DNA of 64,000 nucleotides from Psychrobacillus sp. OK028 (GTDB taxonomy: Bacteria > Bacillota > Bacilli > Bacillales_A > Planococcaceae), in assembly GCF_900103605.1 (NCBI RefSeq), contig NZ_FNHY01000008.1, positions 172,807 through 236,806 of the forward strand, given 5' to 3'. Each line of letters starts with the position of its first letter. Within the stretch, counting starts at the first letter, position 1. Positions 53,197 through 62,334 of this stretch are shown piece by piece. The notes below the pieces were generated by a model that saw only the letters and a program-made list of their open reading frames with translations, was not told the origin of the DNA and did not search any database. Both the position numbers and the translations under genes were made by a program.

Positions 53197-53234
53197 AGAG
53201 GGTATTTGGTGGGATACTACCGCCCTCTTTTTTT
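53197..53234 (+). terminator. Terminator of the S10-spc-alpha supercluster
   Basis: AGAGGG (53197-53202) pairs with CCCTCT (53223-53228), with a GGT/ACC inner pair, followed by a T run. Confidence 0.85.
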
Positions 53235-53319
53235 CAAACAGATTTATACGACATTATAAAAGCAGAGTGTTACGATGAGCGGACTCCTCAGGGTTTCAAA
53301 TCCCGAGAAGTGGCGACTC

Positions 53320-53421
53320 GTCTAGCTCTACGCACCTCATTTTTCTGATTGGTCTTGAGCAACCAATCTGGAAATAAGTTATAGAAGAGCGCATTTCTCA
53401 AAATGAGGTGCGCGCTTTTTT
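53320..53421. repeat. Hairpin element sharing the ends of the radA-flanking repeats
   Basis: Begins GTCTAGCTC and ends GCGCTTTTTT, like the elements at 5068 and 6663, but the inside differs. GCACCTCATTTT pairs with AAAATGAGGTGC, and inside it GATTGGT pairs with ACCAATC. It lies in a 409-base gene-free gap between rplQ and ecfA1 and may also act as a terminator (six T at the end). Confidence 0.65.
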
Positions 53422-53526
53422 AATTTTTCCGTAAAGTCCGAATGGTTCCGGGCAACAGGAAGTTTTACTTTGTCGTAAAATGATGTAGAATATTAGCACA
53501 GCTGAGTTGAGCAGAGGAGGTAAAGG

Positions 53527-54375
53527 ATGAAACGCGAAATTATTTCTTTACAGGAAGTTACATTTACATATACTGAGGAAGATCCAAGTATACGACCAGC
53601 GATACAAAATGTGTCCTACACGATTAATGAAGGTGAATGGGTGGCGATTGTTGGCCATAATGGTTCTGGTAAATCTACATTAGCACGATTAATGAATGGT
53701 CTTCTATTTCCTCAGACGGGAACGGTACAAATTTTTGGAGAACCACTCAATGAACATAATTTATGGGACACTCGCTCTAAAATGGGGATGGTTTTTCAAA
53801 ATCCAGATAACCAATTTGTCGGAGCAACCGTACAGGATGATGTAGCATTTGCATTAGAAAATAACGGAATCCCTTTTGAGGAAATGGTAGAACGAGTACA
53901 AGCCTCTTTAGTAAAAGTGAAAATGAGCGACTTTATGAATAGTGAGCCCCATCATCTATCTGGTGGACAGAAACAAAGAGTTGCCATAGCGGGGGCCATA
54001 GCACTTCAGCCAAGAATTTTATTATTAGATGAAGCAACTTCCATGTTAGATCCACAGGGTAGGGATGAGGTATTACAAACAGTGCGCCAGCTGAGAGTTG
54101 AAACAGACTTAACAGTTATCTCTATTACTCATGATTTAGAAGAAGCTCTTCTTGCAGATCGCGTGGTTGTTATGAACCGGGGAGAGAAATATGCAGAAGG
54201 AACACCAAAAGAAATATTTGAGCGAGGACAAGAGTTAATCGATTTAGGATTAGACCTTCCTTTTGCGATGAATATGTCTAGATTGCTACGAGCACAGGGT
54301 GTGCCAATTGTAGCAGATCACATGTCAGAAGAAGAGTTGGTGAATGATTTATGGACATCTCACTTCAACAAGTAA
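53527..54375 (+). CDS. ecfA1: ECF transporter ATPase EcfA1
   Basis: 282 residues. Walker A GHNGSGKST (about 42-50), signature LSGGQKQR (about 144) and Walker B ILLLDEATSMLD (about 163). Energising subunit of the shared group II ECF vitamin transporter, which pairs with several substrate-binding S components; none lies in this window. ATG 53527 follows GAGGAGGTAAAGG. Overlaps ecfA2 by 25 bases. A weak promoter (TTTACT, 16 bases, TAGAAT) may lie at 53464-53491. Confidence 0.96.
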   Translation: MKREIISLQEVTFTYTEEDPSIRPAIQNVSYTINEGEWVAIVGHNGSGKSTLARLMNGLLFPQTGTVQIFGEPLNEHNLWDTRSKMGMVFQNPDNQFVGATVQDDVAFALENNGIPFEEMVERVQASLVKVKMSDFMNSEPHHLSGGQKQRVAIAGAIALQPRILLLDEATSMLDPQGRDEVLQTVRQLRVETDLTVISITHDLEEALLADRVVVMNRGEKYAEGTPKEIFERGQELIDLGLDLPFAMNMSRLLRAQGVPIVADHMSEEELVNDLWTSHFNK

Positions 54376-55220
54376 GCTACGCATATGCAAAGGATACTCC
54401 ATTTGAAAAAAGGGCTTTATATGATGTAGATTTACTTATTCCCTCCGGTTCTTATCAAGCGATTATTGGTCATACGGGTTCTGGGAAGTCTACGGTGCTT
54501 CAGCATTTAAATGCGTTGCTAAAGCCTACAGAGGGTGTCATACGAATAGGTAGTACGGAAGTTGTAGCAGATAAAAAGAATAAAAAATTACGAGAGATTA
54601 GACAAAAAGTAGGGATTGTTTTTCAATTTCCTGAACATCAATTGTTCGATGAAACAGTGCTGAAGGATATTATGTTTGGACCTATGAATTTTGGTGTGCC
54701 CGAAGAAGAAGCAAGGCAACGTGCCATAGAATTAGTAAAGTTACTTGGTTTACCAGATGAGGTTATGGAAAAGTCGCCCTTCGATTTATCTGGAGGCCAA
54801 ATGAGAAGAGTTGCCATAGCCGGTGTGCTAGCGATGAATCCAGAGGTACTGGTATTGGATGAACCAACTGCTGGGCTTGATCCGAGAGGTCGCAAAGAAA
54901 TAATGGAGCTGTTTAAGCGGCTTCATGAAGAAAAAGGCTTAACGACCGTACTTGTAACACATAGCATGGAAGATGCAGCAAGGTATGCTGATCGAATTGC
55001 TCTTATGCATAATGGGAAATGTGTACTGCAAGGTATTCCGCAGGATATATTCTCTGATGAAGACCGTTTAATGGATTATCGATTAGAGTTACCTCAATCT
55101 ATTAAGTTTCAAAAGAAAATAGAAGAGATGATAGGCGAAAAGCTCCCGACACTTTGTTTAACAGAAGAGGTTTTAGCAGAAGAACTAGCACGCCTGATGA
55201 AAAAGGAGCGTGAAATCTAA
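54351..55220 (+). CDS. ecfA2: ECF transporter ATPase EcfA2
   Basis: 289 residues, paralogue of EcfA1. Walker A GHTGSGKST (about 38-46), signature LSGGQMRR and Walker B VLVLDEPTAGLD. Forms the heterodimeric ATPase with EcfA1. The ATG lies inside ecfA1, and its last base is shared with the ecfT start, so all three are coupled. Confidence 0.96.
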   Translation: MDISLQQVSYAYAKDTPFEKRALYDVDLLIPSGSYQAIIGHTGSGKSTVLQHLNALLKPTEGVIRIGSTEVVADKKNKKLREIRQKVGIVFQFPEHQLFDETVLKDIMFGPMNFGVPEEEARQRAIELVKLLGLPDEVMEKSPFDLSGGQMRRVAIAGVLAMNPEVLVLDEPTAGLDPRGRKEIMELFKRLHEEKGLTTVLVTHSMEDAARYADRIALMHNGKCVLQGIPQDIFSDEDRLMDYRLELPQSIKFQKKIEEMIGEKLPTLCLTEEVLAEELARLMKKEREI

Positions 55221-56017
55221 TGCTTGAAAAAATGATATTTGGGCGTTATATTCCCGGAGATTCTTTTATACATCGTTTGGATGCTCGTGCAAAACTGATA
55301 TTTGTATTCTTATTTATCATGGTTGTTTTCATTGCGAATAACTGGATTACGTATGGAATATTACTTCTTTTTACTTTATTAATTATCCGTTTATCCAAAA
55401 TTAGGCTATACTTTTTGATTAATGGATTAAAACCGGTTGTTTTTTTAATCATATTTACTTTTTTATTACATCTGTTCTTTACTCGAGAGGGTCCAATTAT
55501 ATTTGACTGGAAGTTCATCACGATATACGAGGAAGGTTTGAAGCAAGGTATTTTTATATCTATTCGCTTTACTGTACTCGTTGTTTTGACATCAATTCTT
55601 ACGTTAACTACGACTCCTATTTCGATTACAGATGCTTTAGAAATTTTGCTGAATCCATTAAAAAAATGGAGGCTTCCTGTGCATGAGTTGGCGCTTATGA
55701 TGTCTATATCATTGAGATTTATTCCGACTTTGATGGATGAGACAGATAAGATTATGAAAGCACAGATGGCGAGAGGCTCTGATATGACAACAGGTAGTAT
55801 GAAGGAGAGGATGAATGCGATAGTTCCACTTCTAATACCTTTGTTTGTTAGCGCATTTAAACGTGCAGAGGATTTAGCAACTGCAATGGAAGTAAGAGGC
55901 TATAAAGGCGGAGAAGGTCGTACTAGATATCGAAAGCTAGAGTGGGCTACGAGAGACACGCTCATTATCCTATGTCTTGTAGTATTAGCCGCAATACTCG
56001 TTTACTTTAGACAATGA
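55220..56017 (+). CDS. ecfT: ECF transporter transmembrane protein EcfT
   Basis: 265 residues, about five to six membrane helices and the two cytosolic coupling helices ending in Ala-Arg-Gly motifs (MKAQMARGSDM about 180, TAMEVRGYKGG about 217) that dock onto the ATPases. Completes the energising module. Confidence 0.95.
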   Translation: MLEKMIFGRYIPGDSFIHRLDARAKLIFVFLFIMVVFIANNWITYGILLLFTLLIIRLSKIRLYFLINGLKPVVFLIIFTFLLHLFFTREGPIIFDWKFITIYEEGLKQGIFISIRFTVLVVLTSILTLTTTPISITDALEILLNPLKKWRLPVHELALMMSISLRFIPTLMDETDKIMKAQMARGSDMTTGSMKERMNAIVPLLIPLFVSAFKRAEDLATAMEVRGYKGGEGRTRYRKLEWATRDTLIILCLVVLAAILVYFRQ

Positions 56018-56033
56018 TTAGGAGTTGATTGGC

Positions 56034-56783
56034 GTGAGACTTCGAGCAATTATTAGCTATGATGGCAGTCAGTTTTCCGGTTATCAGGTACAACCGGGAA
56101 AACGAACTGTTCAATTAGAAATTGAGCGTGTCTTAGAAATAATTCATAAAGGCGAAGTTGTGAAAATAGTCGCAAGTGGAAGAACGGATGCAGGTGTTCA
56201 TGCAACAGGACAGGTTATTCATTTTGATAGTCCGCTAACATTTCCAATAGATCGTTGGATCACCGCCTTAAATGTTCAACTGCCTAGAGATATTCGTATA
56301 CTATCGGTAGAGCAGGTATCTGATGACTTTCATGCTAGATACCATGCAGTTGGAAAAACATATCGTTATATTTGGTCACTTAGTGAAATACATAGTCCAT
56401 TTGAACGTGATTTTTCTGTACATGCAGAACGATATAAACCAGATATCGCATCTATGCAAAAAGCAGCTCAGCATTTACAAGGGACACATGATTTCTCAAG
56501 TTTTTGTGCAGCTAATACAAATGTAAATGATTTTGTGAGAACTATTTATTCTATTAACTTTGAAGTGAAGAAAGAAACGCAACAGCTTCATATGATTATT
56601 AGTGGAAGTGGCTTTTTATATAATATGGTTCGTATTATTGCGGGTACATTATGGGAAGTTGGTATTCGAAAAAAAACTGTGGAGAGTATTCCAGATATCC
56701 TCTTAGCCTGTGCTCGGAAGGAAGCGGGGAAAACCGCTCCAGCGCACGGTTTATACCTCGAAAAAGTGGTTTATGAGGTATGA
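56034..56783 (+). CDS. truA: tRNA pseudouridine(38-40) synthase TruA
   Basis: 249 residues. SGRTDAGVHATGQ has the catalytic aspartate (about residue 55); YDGSQFSGYQVQPGKRTVQ is the N-terminal signature. Modifies U38-U40 of the tRNA anticodon arm. GTG 56034 is chosen because AGGAG ends about nine bases before it and MRLRAIISYDG matches relatives; the in-frame TTG at 56025 overlaps the ribosome-binding site. Confidence 0.95.
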   Translation: MRLRAIISYDGSQFSGYQVQPGKRTVQLEIERVLEIIHKGEVVKIVASGRTDAGVHATGQVIHFDSPLTFPIDRWITALNVQLPRDIRILSVEQVSDDFHARYHAVGKTYRYIWSLSEIHSPFERDFSVHAERYKPDIASMQKAAQHLQGTHDFSSFCAANTNVNDFVRTIYSINFEVKKETQQLHMIISGSGFLYNMVRIIAGTLWEVGIRKKTVESIPDILLACARKEAGKTAPAHGLYLEKVVYEV

Positions 56784-56805
56784 AACAACCTCACCAGGTG
56801 TTTTT
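56784..56805 (+). terminator. Weak terminator after truA
   Basis: AACA-CCT (bulged A) pairs with AGGTGTT around a CACC loop, followed by T. Confidence 0.5.
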
Positions 56806-56815
56806 CGAAAAATAC

Positions 56816-56844
56816 TTGACTAATTGTTCCTTTCGAGGTATGAT
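56816..56844 (+). promoter_or_regulatory. Promoter of rplM-rpsI
   Basis: TTGACT (56816-56821), 17 bases, TATGAT (56839-56844). Confidence 0.75.
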
Positions 56845-56851
56845 GATGTAT

Positions 56852-56905
56852 GGTATTTCTTAACCCCACAATATAAGCCCCGAAACTTATTGGTATGAGG
56901 ATATA
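56852..56905 (+). promoter_or_regulatory. L13 leader upstream of rplM
   Basis: CAATATAAG (56869-56877) pairs with CTTATTG (56886-56892), with CCC-CGAAA in the loop and ACCCCA/GTATGAGG flanks. This fits the L13 leader pattern known before rplM-rpsI in Bacilli, where L13 is thought to bind its own mRNA. Confidence 0.7.
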
Positions 56906-56949
56906 GAAAATTTTAGATCGATTATGATTGAATTAGGAGGACAAAATAC

Positions 56950-57387
56950 ATGCGTACAACATTCATGGCTAAAGGTCACGAAGTAGAACGTAAATGGTTA
57001 GTAGTAGACGCTGAAGGCCAAACTCTTGGTCGTCTAGCTTCAGAAGTTGCAGCTATTTTACGTGGTAAAAACAAACCAACATTCACACCGAACGTTGACA
57101 CAGGTGATCATGTGATCATTCTTAATGCAGAAAAAATTCATTTAACTGGGAACAAGCTAAATGATAAAATTTACTACCGTCACACTCAATTCTCTGGTGG
57201 ACTTAAACAACGCACAGCTTTAGAAATGCGTACTAAGTACCCTACGAAAATGCTTGAGTTAGCTATTAAAGGAATGCTTCCTAAAAACTCTTTAGGTCGT
57301 CAAATGTTCAGCAAGCTTCATGTATACACTGGAGCAGAACACCCACATGCAGCACAGAAACCAGAAGCATACGAGCTTCGCGGATAA
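56950..57387 (+). CDS. rplM: 50S ribosomal protein L13
   Basis: 145 residues; [22 protein letters not shown] (about 17-38) and the K-rich [21 protein letters not shown] are typical. ATG 56950 follows TTAGGAGGAC. Paired with rpsI in one operon. Confidence 0.98.
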   Translation: MRTTFMAKGHEVERKWLVVDAEGQTLGRLASEVAAILRGKNKPTFTPNVDTGDHVIILNAEKIHLTGNKLNDKIYYRHTQFSGGLKQRTALEMRTKYPTKMLELAIKGMLPKNSLGRQMFSKLHVYTGAEHPHAAQKPEAYELRG

Positions 57388-57409
57388 TAATTAAGAGGAG
57401 GACATTCAC

Positions 57410-57802
57410 TTGGCACAAGTTCAATATATCGGCACTGGTCGCCGTAAAAGTTCAGTAGCACGTGTACGTTTAGTACCGGGCGAAGGTAAAATCATTATCA
57501 ACAAACGTGACGTAGAAGATTACGTACCATACGAAACTTTACGTGAAATCATTAAACAACCATTAGTAACTACTCAAACTTTAGGTAGCTACGATGTACA
57601 CGTAAACGTTAATGGTGGTGGATTCACAGGACAAGCAGGAGCAATCCGTCACGGTATTGCACGTGCGCTACTTACAGTAGATCCTGATTTCCGTCCAGCA
57701 TTGAAATCAGCAGGATTCTTAACACGTGACCCACGTATGAAAGAACGTAAAAAACCAGGACTTAAAGGCGCTCGTCGTGCACCTCAGTTCTCAAAACGTT
57801 AA
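57410..57802 (+). CDS. rpsI: 30S ribosomal protein S9
   Basis: 130 residues; [19 protein letters not shown] at the N-terminus and the basic tail [14 protein letters not shown] that reaches the P-site tRNA. TTG 57410 follows AGAGGAGGAC. Confidence 0.98.
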   Translation: MAQVQYIGTGRRKSSVARVRLVPGEGKIIINKRDVEDYVPYETLREIIKQPLVTTQTLGSYDVHVNVNGGGFTGQAGAIRHGIARALLTVDPDFRPALKSAGFLTRDPRMKERKKPGLKGARRAPQFSKR

Positions 57803-57820
57803 TATTATATTATCAGTTCA

Positions 57821-57857
57821 AAGCATTTCCCGAGATTACTCGGGGAGTGCTTTTTTT
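57821..57857 (+). terminator. Terminator after rpsI
   Basis: AAGCA-CCCGAG pairs with CTCGGG-TGCTT around a short loop, followed by seven T in total. Confidence 0.92.
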
Positions 57858-57963
57858 ATTTTTTTCTGAAAAAGCTAGAGGATTGTCAAAATGTTGAAAA
57901 AGTAATTGTATGTAGATTTTAAGAGGTGTATATTTAGAAAACAATTATAAAGGGGTAGTGAAA

Positions 57964-58473
57964 ATGAAGCTTACTTCACAAAGATTAATATTTCGTTTCT
58001 ATGAGCCGGAAGATTTTGACTTTTTGTACTCGATGTTAAATGATTCGGAGATGGTGAAGTACATAGGGAATGGTAAAACGCGAAATACAGAAGAAGCACT
58101 TGCATTTTTAGAATGGATTCAGAGTCATTATGAGCAAAATGAAGAGTTTGGTTTAAAATTACTCATTCGTAAAGAGGATGGAATTCCAGTAGGACATGCG
58201 GGAATAATACCACAACAAATTAGTGGAAAGGCTGAACTAGAAATTGGTTATTGGATTGCTAAAGAATTTTGGGGAAATGGGTATGCAACAGAAGCAGCTA
58301 GCGCTTTGCTTAACCGAGCAGTCAACCTGTTAGGTATAAATCGTCTAATCTCTTTAATTCAGCCAGACAACACAAGATCCCGTCGTGTAGCCATCAAAAA
58401 TGGAATGCAGTTAGAGAAAGAAATAATGTTAAAAGGCAAGGCAGTTAGTTTGTATACATATATAAGTAAGTAA
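57964..58473 (+). CDS. GNAT-family N-acetyltransferase (RimJ/RimL-like)
   Basis: 169 residues. LTSQRLIFRFYEPEDFDFLYSM and the motif A segment IAKEFWGNGYATEAA (about 97-111) mark the RimJ/RimL-like subgroup, which acetylates ribosomal-protein N-termini or various amines and drugs. The gene is not a fixed part of this region in B. subtilis. ATG 57964 follows AAGGGGTAG; an in-frame GTG at 57958 is too close to it. Target unknown. Confidence 0.85.
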   Translation: MKLTSQRLIFRFYEPEDFDFLYSMLNDSEMVKYIGNGKTRNTEEALAFLEWIQSHYEQNEEFGLKLLIRKEDGIPVGHAGIIPQQISGKAELEIGYWIAKEFWGNGYATEAASALLNRAVNLLGINRLISLIQPDNTRSRRVAIKNGMQLEKEIMLKGKAVSLYTYISK

Positions 58474-58498
58474 TGATTTAAAGAAAAAGAGGAATAGT

Positions 58499-59683
58499 AT
58501 GAGAAGTAAATTTAATGCTGTAACGAGGACGATTCTTATTAGTATTTTTATTGCACGTTTTGGAACATTTTTAGTATTGCCCTATTTAACCCTTTTTTTA
58601 CTCGAGGAATTCCATTATTCAGGCATGCAAATTGGGGCGATAATATCAACGTTGGCTTTATCAAATTTAGTAATGAGTTTTATAGTTGGACCTTATATTG
58701 ATAAATATCCGAAGAACAAAGTTATTATTGTTGGACTCATTGGATATTTAGTTTGTTATTTCTATTTTCCCTTTATTGAGCATTATGCAGGGTTTATCGC
58801 ATTTGCTGCTCTACTTGGGGCAAGTCAGGCAATAGTGGAACCTACTTACCGAGTGTTGCTGAGCTTATACACAGAGCCGGAAAATCGGCGGCTAATATTT
58901 AATATCCGCTATTTTTTGATTAATATATCTGCTGCAATTGCTCCACTTACCTCTGTGTACTTTCAGAAATATGGAATGGAGAATCTATTTTTTATTGTAG
59001 GGCTGATATTCTTACTTAATATAGTTACGTTTGTCATTATATTTAAAAAGTACCCATTAAAAAAGGAGTTTATCAATAAAACGAAGCCATCTATCTTTCA
59101 ATCGTTATATGTCTTTAAAAAGGATGCTGGTTTTACTATTTTTGTCTTGGCACTAATATTTATTAGTTTTGGCTACAGTCAATTTGACTCTACATTCAGC
59201 CAATACTTAGGAAAGTCGTTTGACCATGAACTGGCGATCCAATATTTTGCTTGGCTCATAACTACAAATGCTATTACCGTGCTAGTCATACAATACTTTG
59301 TTTATAAACTAGGTGAATGGATGAGCACGACTACTTCTTTAATGATTGGAAGTGGGTTATTGTCTCTCGGATTATTTTTCTTCGGGCAAAGTGGCTACAT
59401 ATTGTGGTTAATGGTCGCAATGGTTATTTTTACTGCAGGCGAAGTATTGGTATTTACTATGGTGGATATCCATTTGGATGGAATGTGTGAGGATCGTGAG
59501 AAGGGTACTTATTTTGCTCTATCCGGTGTAAAGTCTGTTGGTAGAATAGCTGGTCCGAGCCTAGGTGGATTTTTATTAGATATAATGAGCAGCGGTGCAA
59601 TGGTCTTTTTTATTATTTCATTTGTGACTTTACTGGCAATCCCATCGTTCTACTATAGTTCAAAAATACGTGGACAAATCTAA
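58499..59683 (+). CDS. MFS transporter
   Basis: 394 residues with about twelve membrane helices and the loop-2 motif A (GPYIDKYPKNKVII, about residues 64-77). It resembles drug/H+ antiporters of the major facilitator superfamily. It follows the acetyltransferase by 25 bases with GAGGAATAG as ribosome-binding site, so the two are probably co-transcribed. Substrate not assignable. The codon use and AT content look less optimised than the ribosomal genes nearby. Confidence 0.82.
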   Translation: MRSKFNAVTRTILISIFIARFGTFLVLPYLTLFLLEEFHYSGMQIGAIISTLALSNLVMSFIVGPYIDKYPKNKVIIVGLIGYLVCYFYFPFIEHYAGFIAFAALLGASQAIVEPTYRVLLSLYTEPENRRLIFNIRYFLINISAAIAPLTSVYFQKYGMENLFFIVGLIFLLNIVTFVIIFKKYPLKKEFINKTKPSIFQSLYVFKKDAGFTIFVLALIFISFGYSQFDSTFSQYLGKSFDHELAIQYFAWLITTNAITVLVIQYFVYKLGEWMSTTTSLMIGSGLLSLGLFFFGQSGYILWLMVAMVIFTAGEVLVFTMVDIHLDGMCEDREKGTYFALSGVKSVGRIAGPSLGGFLLDIMSSGAMVFFIISFVTLLAIPSFYYSSKIRGQI

Positions 59684-59710
59684 TCATACTCTTTGTCCCT
59701 CATACGTATA

Positions 59711-60448
59711 ATGAGTGAAAAAGGAGCGATAAACCTGAAAAAATGGCTTGTTATCTTGGTTTTGTTTTTGATATCCCTTCTTGCAGTTGTGTATGGAACA
59801 AAAGCGAGTGATATTGGTTTCTTCTTACCCGAACCGATGAGCGGAGTGAAAATTGTTATTGACCCGGGGCACGGGGGAATTGATGGCGGAGCTACTAGTG
59901 GAGACACCGTAGAACGAGATATCACTCTTGCTATGTCCCTAATGCTAGAGAAAAAGTTAGAAGCGCAAGGTGCGACAGTGATCATGACGCGTAGTAAAGA
60001 AGGAGATTCACTCGCTGAGCACAGACCGGATGAAGATTTCCCTACTACTAGAGCGAGAAAACGCGCTGATCTGTTATTGCGTGAAGAAATTATGAATAAC
60101 TCAGAGGCAGATTTAGTTATTAGCGTTCATGTGAATGCTGTTCCAGAAGAAAGATGGAGAGGTGCTCAGGTTTTCTATCATGCAGAAGGACACGCGGGTG
60201 GCGAACTGCTGGCTAAGTCTATTCAAGGATCCATTCGAGAAAATATCGGAAACACAGAGCGAGAGGCCCTGGCTATTAAACAGGTGTATATATTGAAGAA
60301 AGCAAAAGCACCAGCAGTGTTAGTGGAAACGGGATTTATAAGCAATAATGAAGAGCGTGAATTACTTAAATCTGAAAAATATCAAAAGCAAATGGTGGAA
60401 GCAATTTCAGAAGGTGTAGTTAAATTTGTGGAAGATAATATTTACTAA
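59711..60448 (+). CDS. cwlD: N-acetylmuramoyl-L-alanine amidase CwlD
   Basis: An N-terminal membrane anchor (KKWLVILVLFLISLLAVVYG) followed by an Amidase_3 domain: zinc ligands in VIDPGHGGIDGGA, a glutamate in ERDITLA, SVHVNAVP and VLVETGFISN. CwlD works with PdaA to make muramic-delta-lactam in the spore cortex. Start uncertain: ATG 59711 gives 245 residues but has no ribosome-binding site, while AAAGGAGCG at 59719-59727 points to a CTG at 59735 that would give MKKWLVILV..., a typical signal anchor (237 residues). Confidence 0.9.
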   Translation: MSEKGAINLKKWLVILVLFLISLLAVVYGTKASDIGFFLPEPMSGVKIVIDPGHGGIDGGATSGDTVERDITLAMSLMLEKKLEAQGATVIMTRSKEGDSLAEHRPDEDFPTTRARKRADLLLREEIMNNSEADLVISVHVNAVPEERWRGAQVFYHAEGHAGGELLAKSIQGSIRENIGNTEREALAIKQVYILKKAKAPAVLVETGFISNNEERELLKSEKYQKQMVEAISEGVVKFVEDNIY

Positions 60449-60461
60449 GACTAACTAACGT

Positions 60462-60490
60462 TTGTAGACACTCAGGTTATGGTATACTAT
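60462..60490 (+). promoter_or_regulatory. Probable promoter of salA
   Basis: TTGTAG (60462-60467), 17 bases, TACTAT (60485-60490); a TATACT at 60483 gives 15-base spacing. Confidence 0.5.
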
Positions 60491-60526
60491 AGGGCGAATA
60501 GTGAAACTTAAGGGGAGTGTCTACAG

Positions 60527-61579
60527 ATGATTAATGAGCAACAAGTTCGTACCTTGCTAGGAGCATTAAACGACCCATTTTTACATAGAACACTAGAAGA
60601 AACAAACGGGATTTCGGAAGTGTCTATTAAAGAAGAAAAAAATCACGTGAGTGTAAAACTAGCTATAGCTAAAATAAATTCAGCAGAACAAATGCAACTA
60701 CAAGGAAAAGTCGTAGAAGTATTGAAAGAAGCTGGAGCAGCAACTGTAGGTATTCGATTTGAAGAACTGCCAAAAGAAGTACTAGAGCAGTTCAGAGGGA
60801 AAACAAAAGAGAGTGATAACGAGAACCTTTTATCACCAAACAGCAAAGTGAAAATTATTTCAATCGCATCGGGTAAAGGTGGAGTTGGTAAATCAACAGT
60901 ATCCGTTAACTTAGCAGTTGCACTTGCTCGTTTAGGTAAAAAAGTAGGACTGGTAGATGCGGATATCTATGGTTTTAGTGTACCCGATATGATGGGTGTA
61001 AAAGACATTCCACAAATCATAGAAGACCGTATCATCCCAGTAGAACGAAAAGGTGTGAAGGTAATCTCTATGGGCTTCTTTGTAGAGAACAATACTCCAG
61101 TAGTATGGCGCGGACCTATGCTTGGAAAAGTATTAGACCAATTCTTCAAGGATGTTGAGTGGGGAGAACTAGACTATTTATTACTTGATTTACCACCAGG
61201 TACTGGAGATGTGGCGTTAGACATTCACCAAATGCTACCTGCATCAAAAGAAATCGTAGTAACAACACCACATCCAACAGCAGCTTTCGTTGCGGCTAGA
61301 GCTGGCGCTATGGCACTTCAAACAGATCATGAAATTATTGGCGTAATTGAAAATATGTCGTGGTACGAGTCAAAATCCACTGGTGAAAAAGAATTTGTGT
61401 TTGGTAAAGGCGGCGGTCCAAAGCTTGCCGATGAACTACGTACAGAATTACTTGGACAATTACCATTAGGGCAGCCGGACTGGAATGATATTGATTTCGC
61501 TCCTTCTGTTTATGGAGAAACGCATAATACGGGGAAAATCTATTTGGACATTGCACAAAAAATCATCGAAAAAGCATAA
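60527..61579 (+). CDS. salA: Mrp/NBP35-family P-loop ATPase SalA (ApbC-like)
   Basis: 350 residues: N-terminal DUF59-like domain (about 1-85), then a deviant Walker A GKGGVGKST (about 118) of the Mrp family. The CPxC iron-sulfur-binding motif of typical ApbC proteins is absent; the segment reads IENMSWYESKSTGEKEF. This is as in Bacillus SalA, which regulates scoC and so exoenzyme genes. Iron-sulfur transfer is therefore doubtful. ATG 60527 follows AAGGGGAGTG. Confidence 0.9.
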   Translation: MINEQQVRTLLGALNDPFLHRTLEETNGISEVSIKEEKNHVSVKLAIAKINSAEQMQLQGKVVEVLKEAGAATVGIRFEELPKEVLEQFRGKTKESDNENLLSPNSKVKIISIASGKGGVGKSTVSVNLAVALARLGKKVGLVDADIYGFSVPDMMGVKDIPQIIEDRIIPVERKGVKVISMGFFVENNTPVVWRGPMLGKVLDQFFKDVEWGELDYLLLDLPPGTGDVALDIHQMLPASKEIVVTTPHPTAAFVAARAGAMALQTDHEIIGVIENMSWYESKSTGEKEFVFGKGGGPKLADELRTELLGQLPLGQPDWNDIDFAPSVYGETHNTGKIYLDIAQKIIEKA

Positions 61580-61584
61580 GAAAG

Positions 61585-61615
61585 AGGCCGTTTCCACAGA
61601 GGAGCGGCCTTATTT
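61585..61615. terminator. Shared terminator between salA and gerD
   Basis: AGGCCG (61585-61590) and CGGCCT (61605-61610) form a hairpin between the convergent genes; TTATTTT follows on the plus strand. The gerD stop lies in the right arm. Confidence 0.75.
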
Positions 61616-62200
61616 TGCTTCTTGTTTCTTTTTATCTTCCTCCGAAGAACTAGCTCCCCCTCCGCCGCTTTTCTCTGTTTTACCTCCAGCTTCTTCCACT
61701 AATTTCTGCCACTTAGATTGAAGCAAAGGACTTTGAATTGTTTCTTCTACAACCTTTTGCATTTCTTTTCGCATATCACTTGATTCCAATACTTTAGACA
61801 ATTCTTTTTTCATCTCAGCTGAGCCAAAAAAAGTTTCTAAATCCTTTAAATAAGTGGGATCCTTCATTAGGGCTTTCATTAATTCCTCTTGCTGCTTGAC
61901 CATACTTTTAGCCATTGTCTCTGAAAATTTTGGATCGGAGTAGACTTTTTTCCAAAAGTCCTCTGCTTCTTTTGAAAGCATTGTCTGTTCAACAGATGTT
62001 TTCACTTGTTCACTGTCTAAAACTAAAAGATCCTTGAATTGAGGGTCTGTAAGCAATGTTCGGATTGCTTTTTTTCCATCCTCTGTTTGCAGTGCATCGA
62101 TGAACATCTTCTTATTCTCCTCATAAGAAGGCTGAACAGCAGGAGAACTACAACTAGCGAGAAGTCCAATACTCATTAATAAGAGTGCAAAGTATTTCAT
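61610..62200 (-). CDS. gerD: Spore germination lipoprotein GerD
   Basis: 196 residues. Signal peptide with lipobox LLASC (Cys17), a helical coiled-coil-like body rich in Lys/Glu, and a Ser-Gly-Lys/Glu-rich tail (GGGGASSSEEDKK). GerD clusters germinant receptors into germinosomes in the spore inner membrane. ATG at 62200 is used because GGTGA lies five bases upstream; an in-frame GTG at 62209 lacks proper spacing. Sits convergent to salA and divergent from kbaA, as in B. subtilis. Confidence 0.92.
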   Translation of the reverse strand: MKYFALLLMSIGLLASCSSPAVQPSYEENKKMFIDALQTEDGKKAIRTLLTDPQFKDLLVLDSEQVKTSVEQTMLSKEAEDFWKKVYSDPKFSETMAKSMVKQQEELMKALMKDPTYLKDLETFFGSAEMKKELSKVLESSDMRKEMQKVVEETIQSPLLQSKWQKLVEEAGGKTEKSGGGGASSSEEDKKKQEAK

Positions 62201-62334
62201 ATCTGTCACCGTCCTTTCGAATATTGTTCACATTTGGTTAGGAAATATGTATAGTAGGTAGGAAGAAATAGATTTTTCTTAAAAGGCTTGTTACAATTTA
62301 TAGAGGAAATAGAAAAGATGGAGGATATCTTGTA

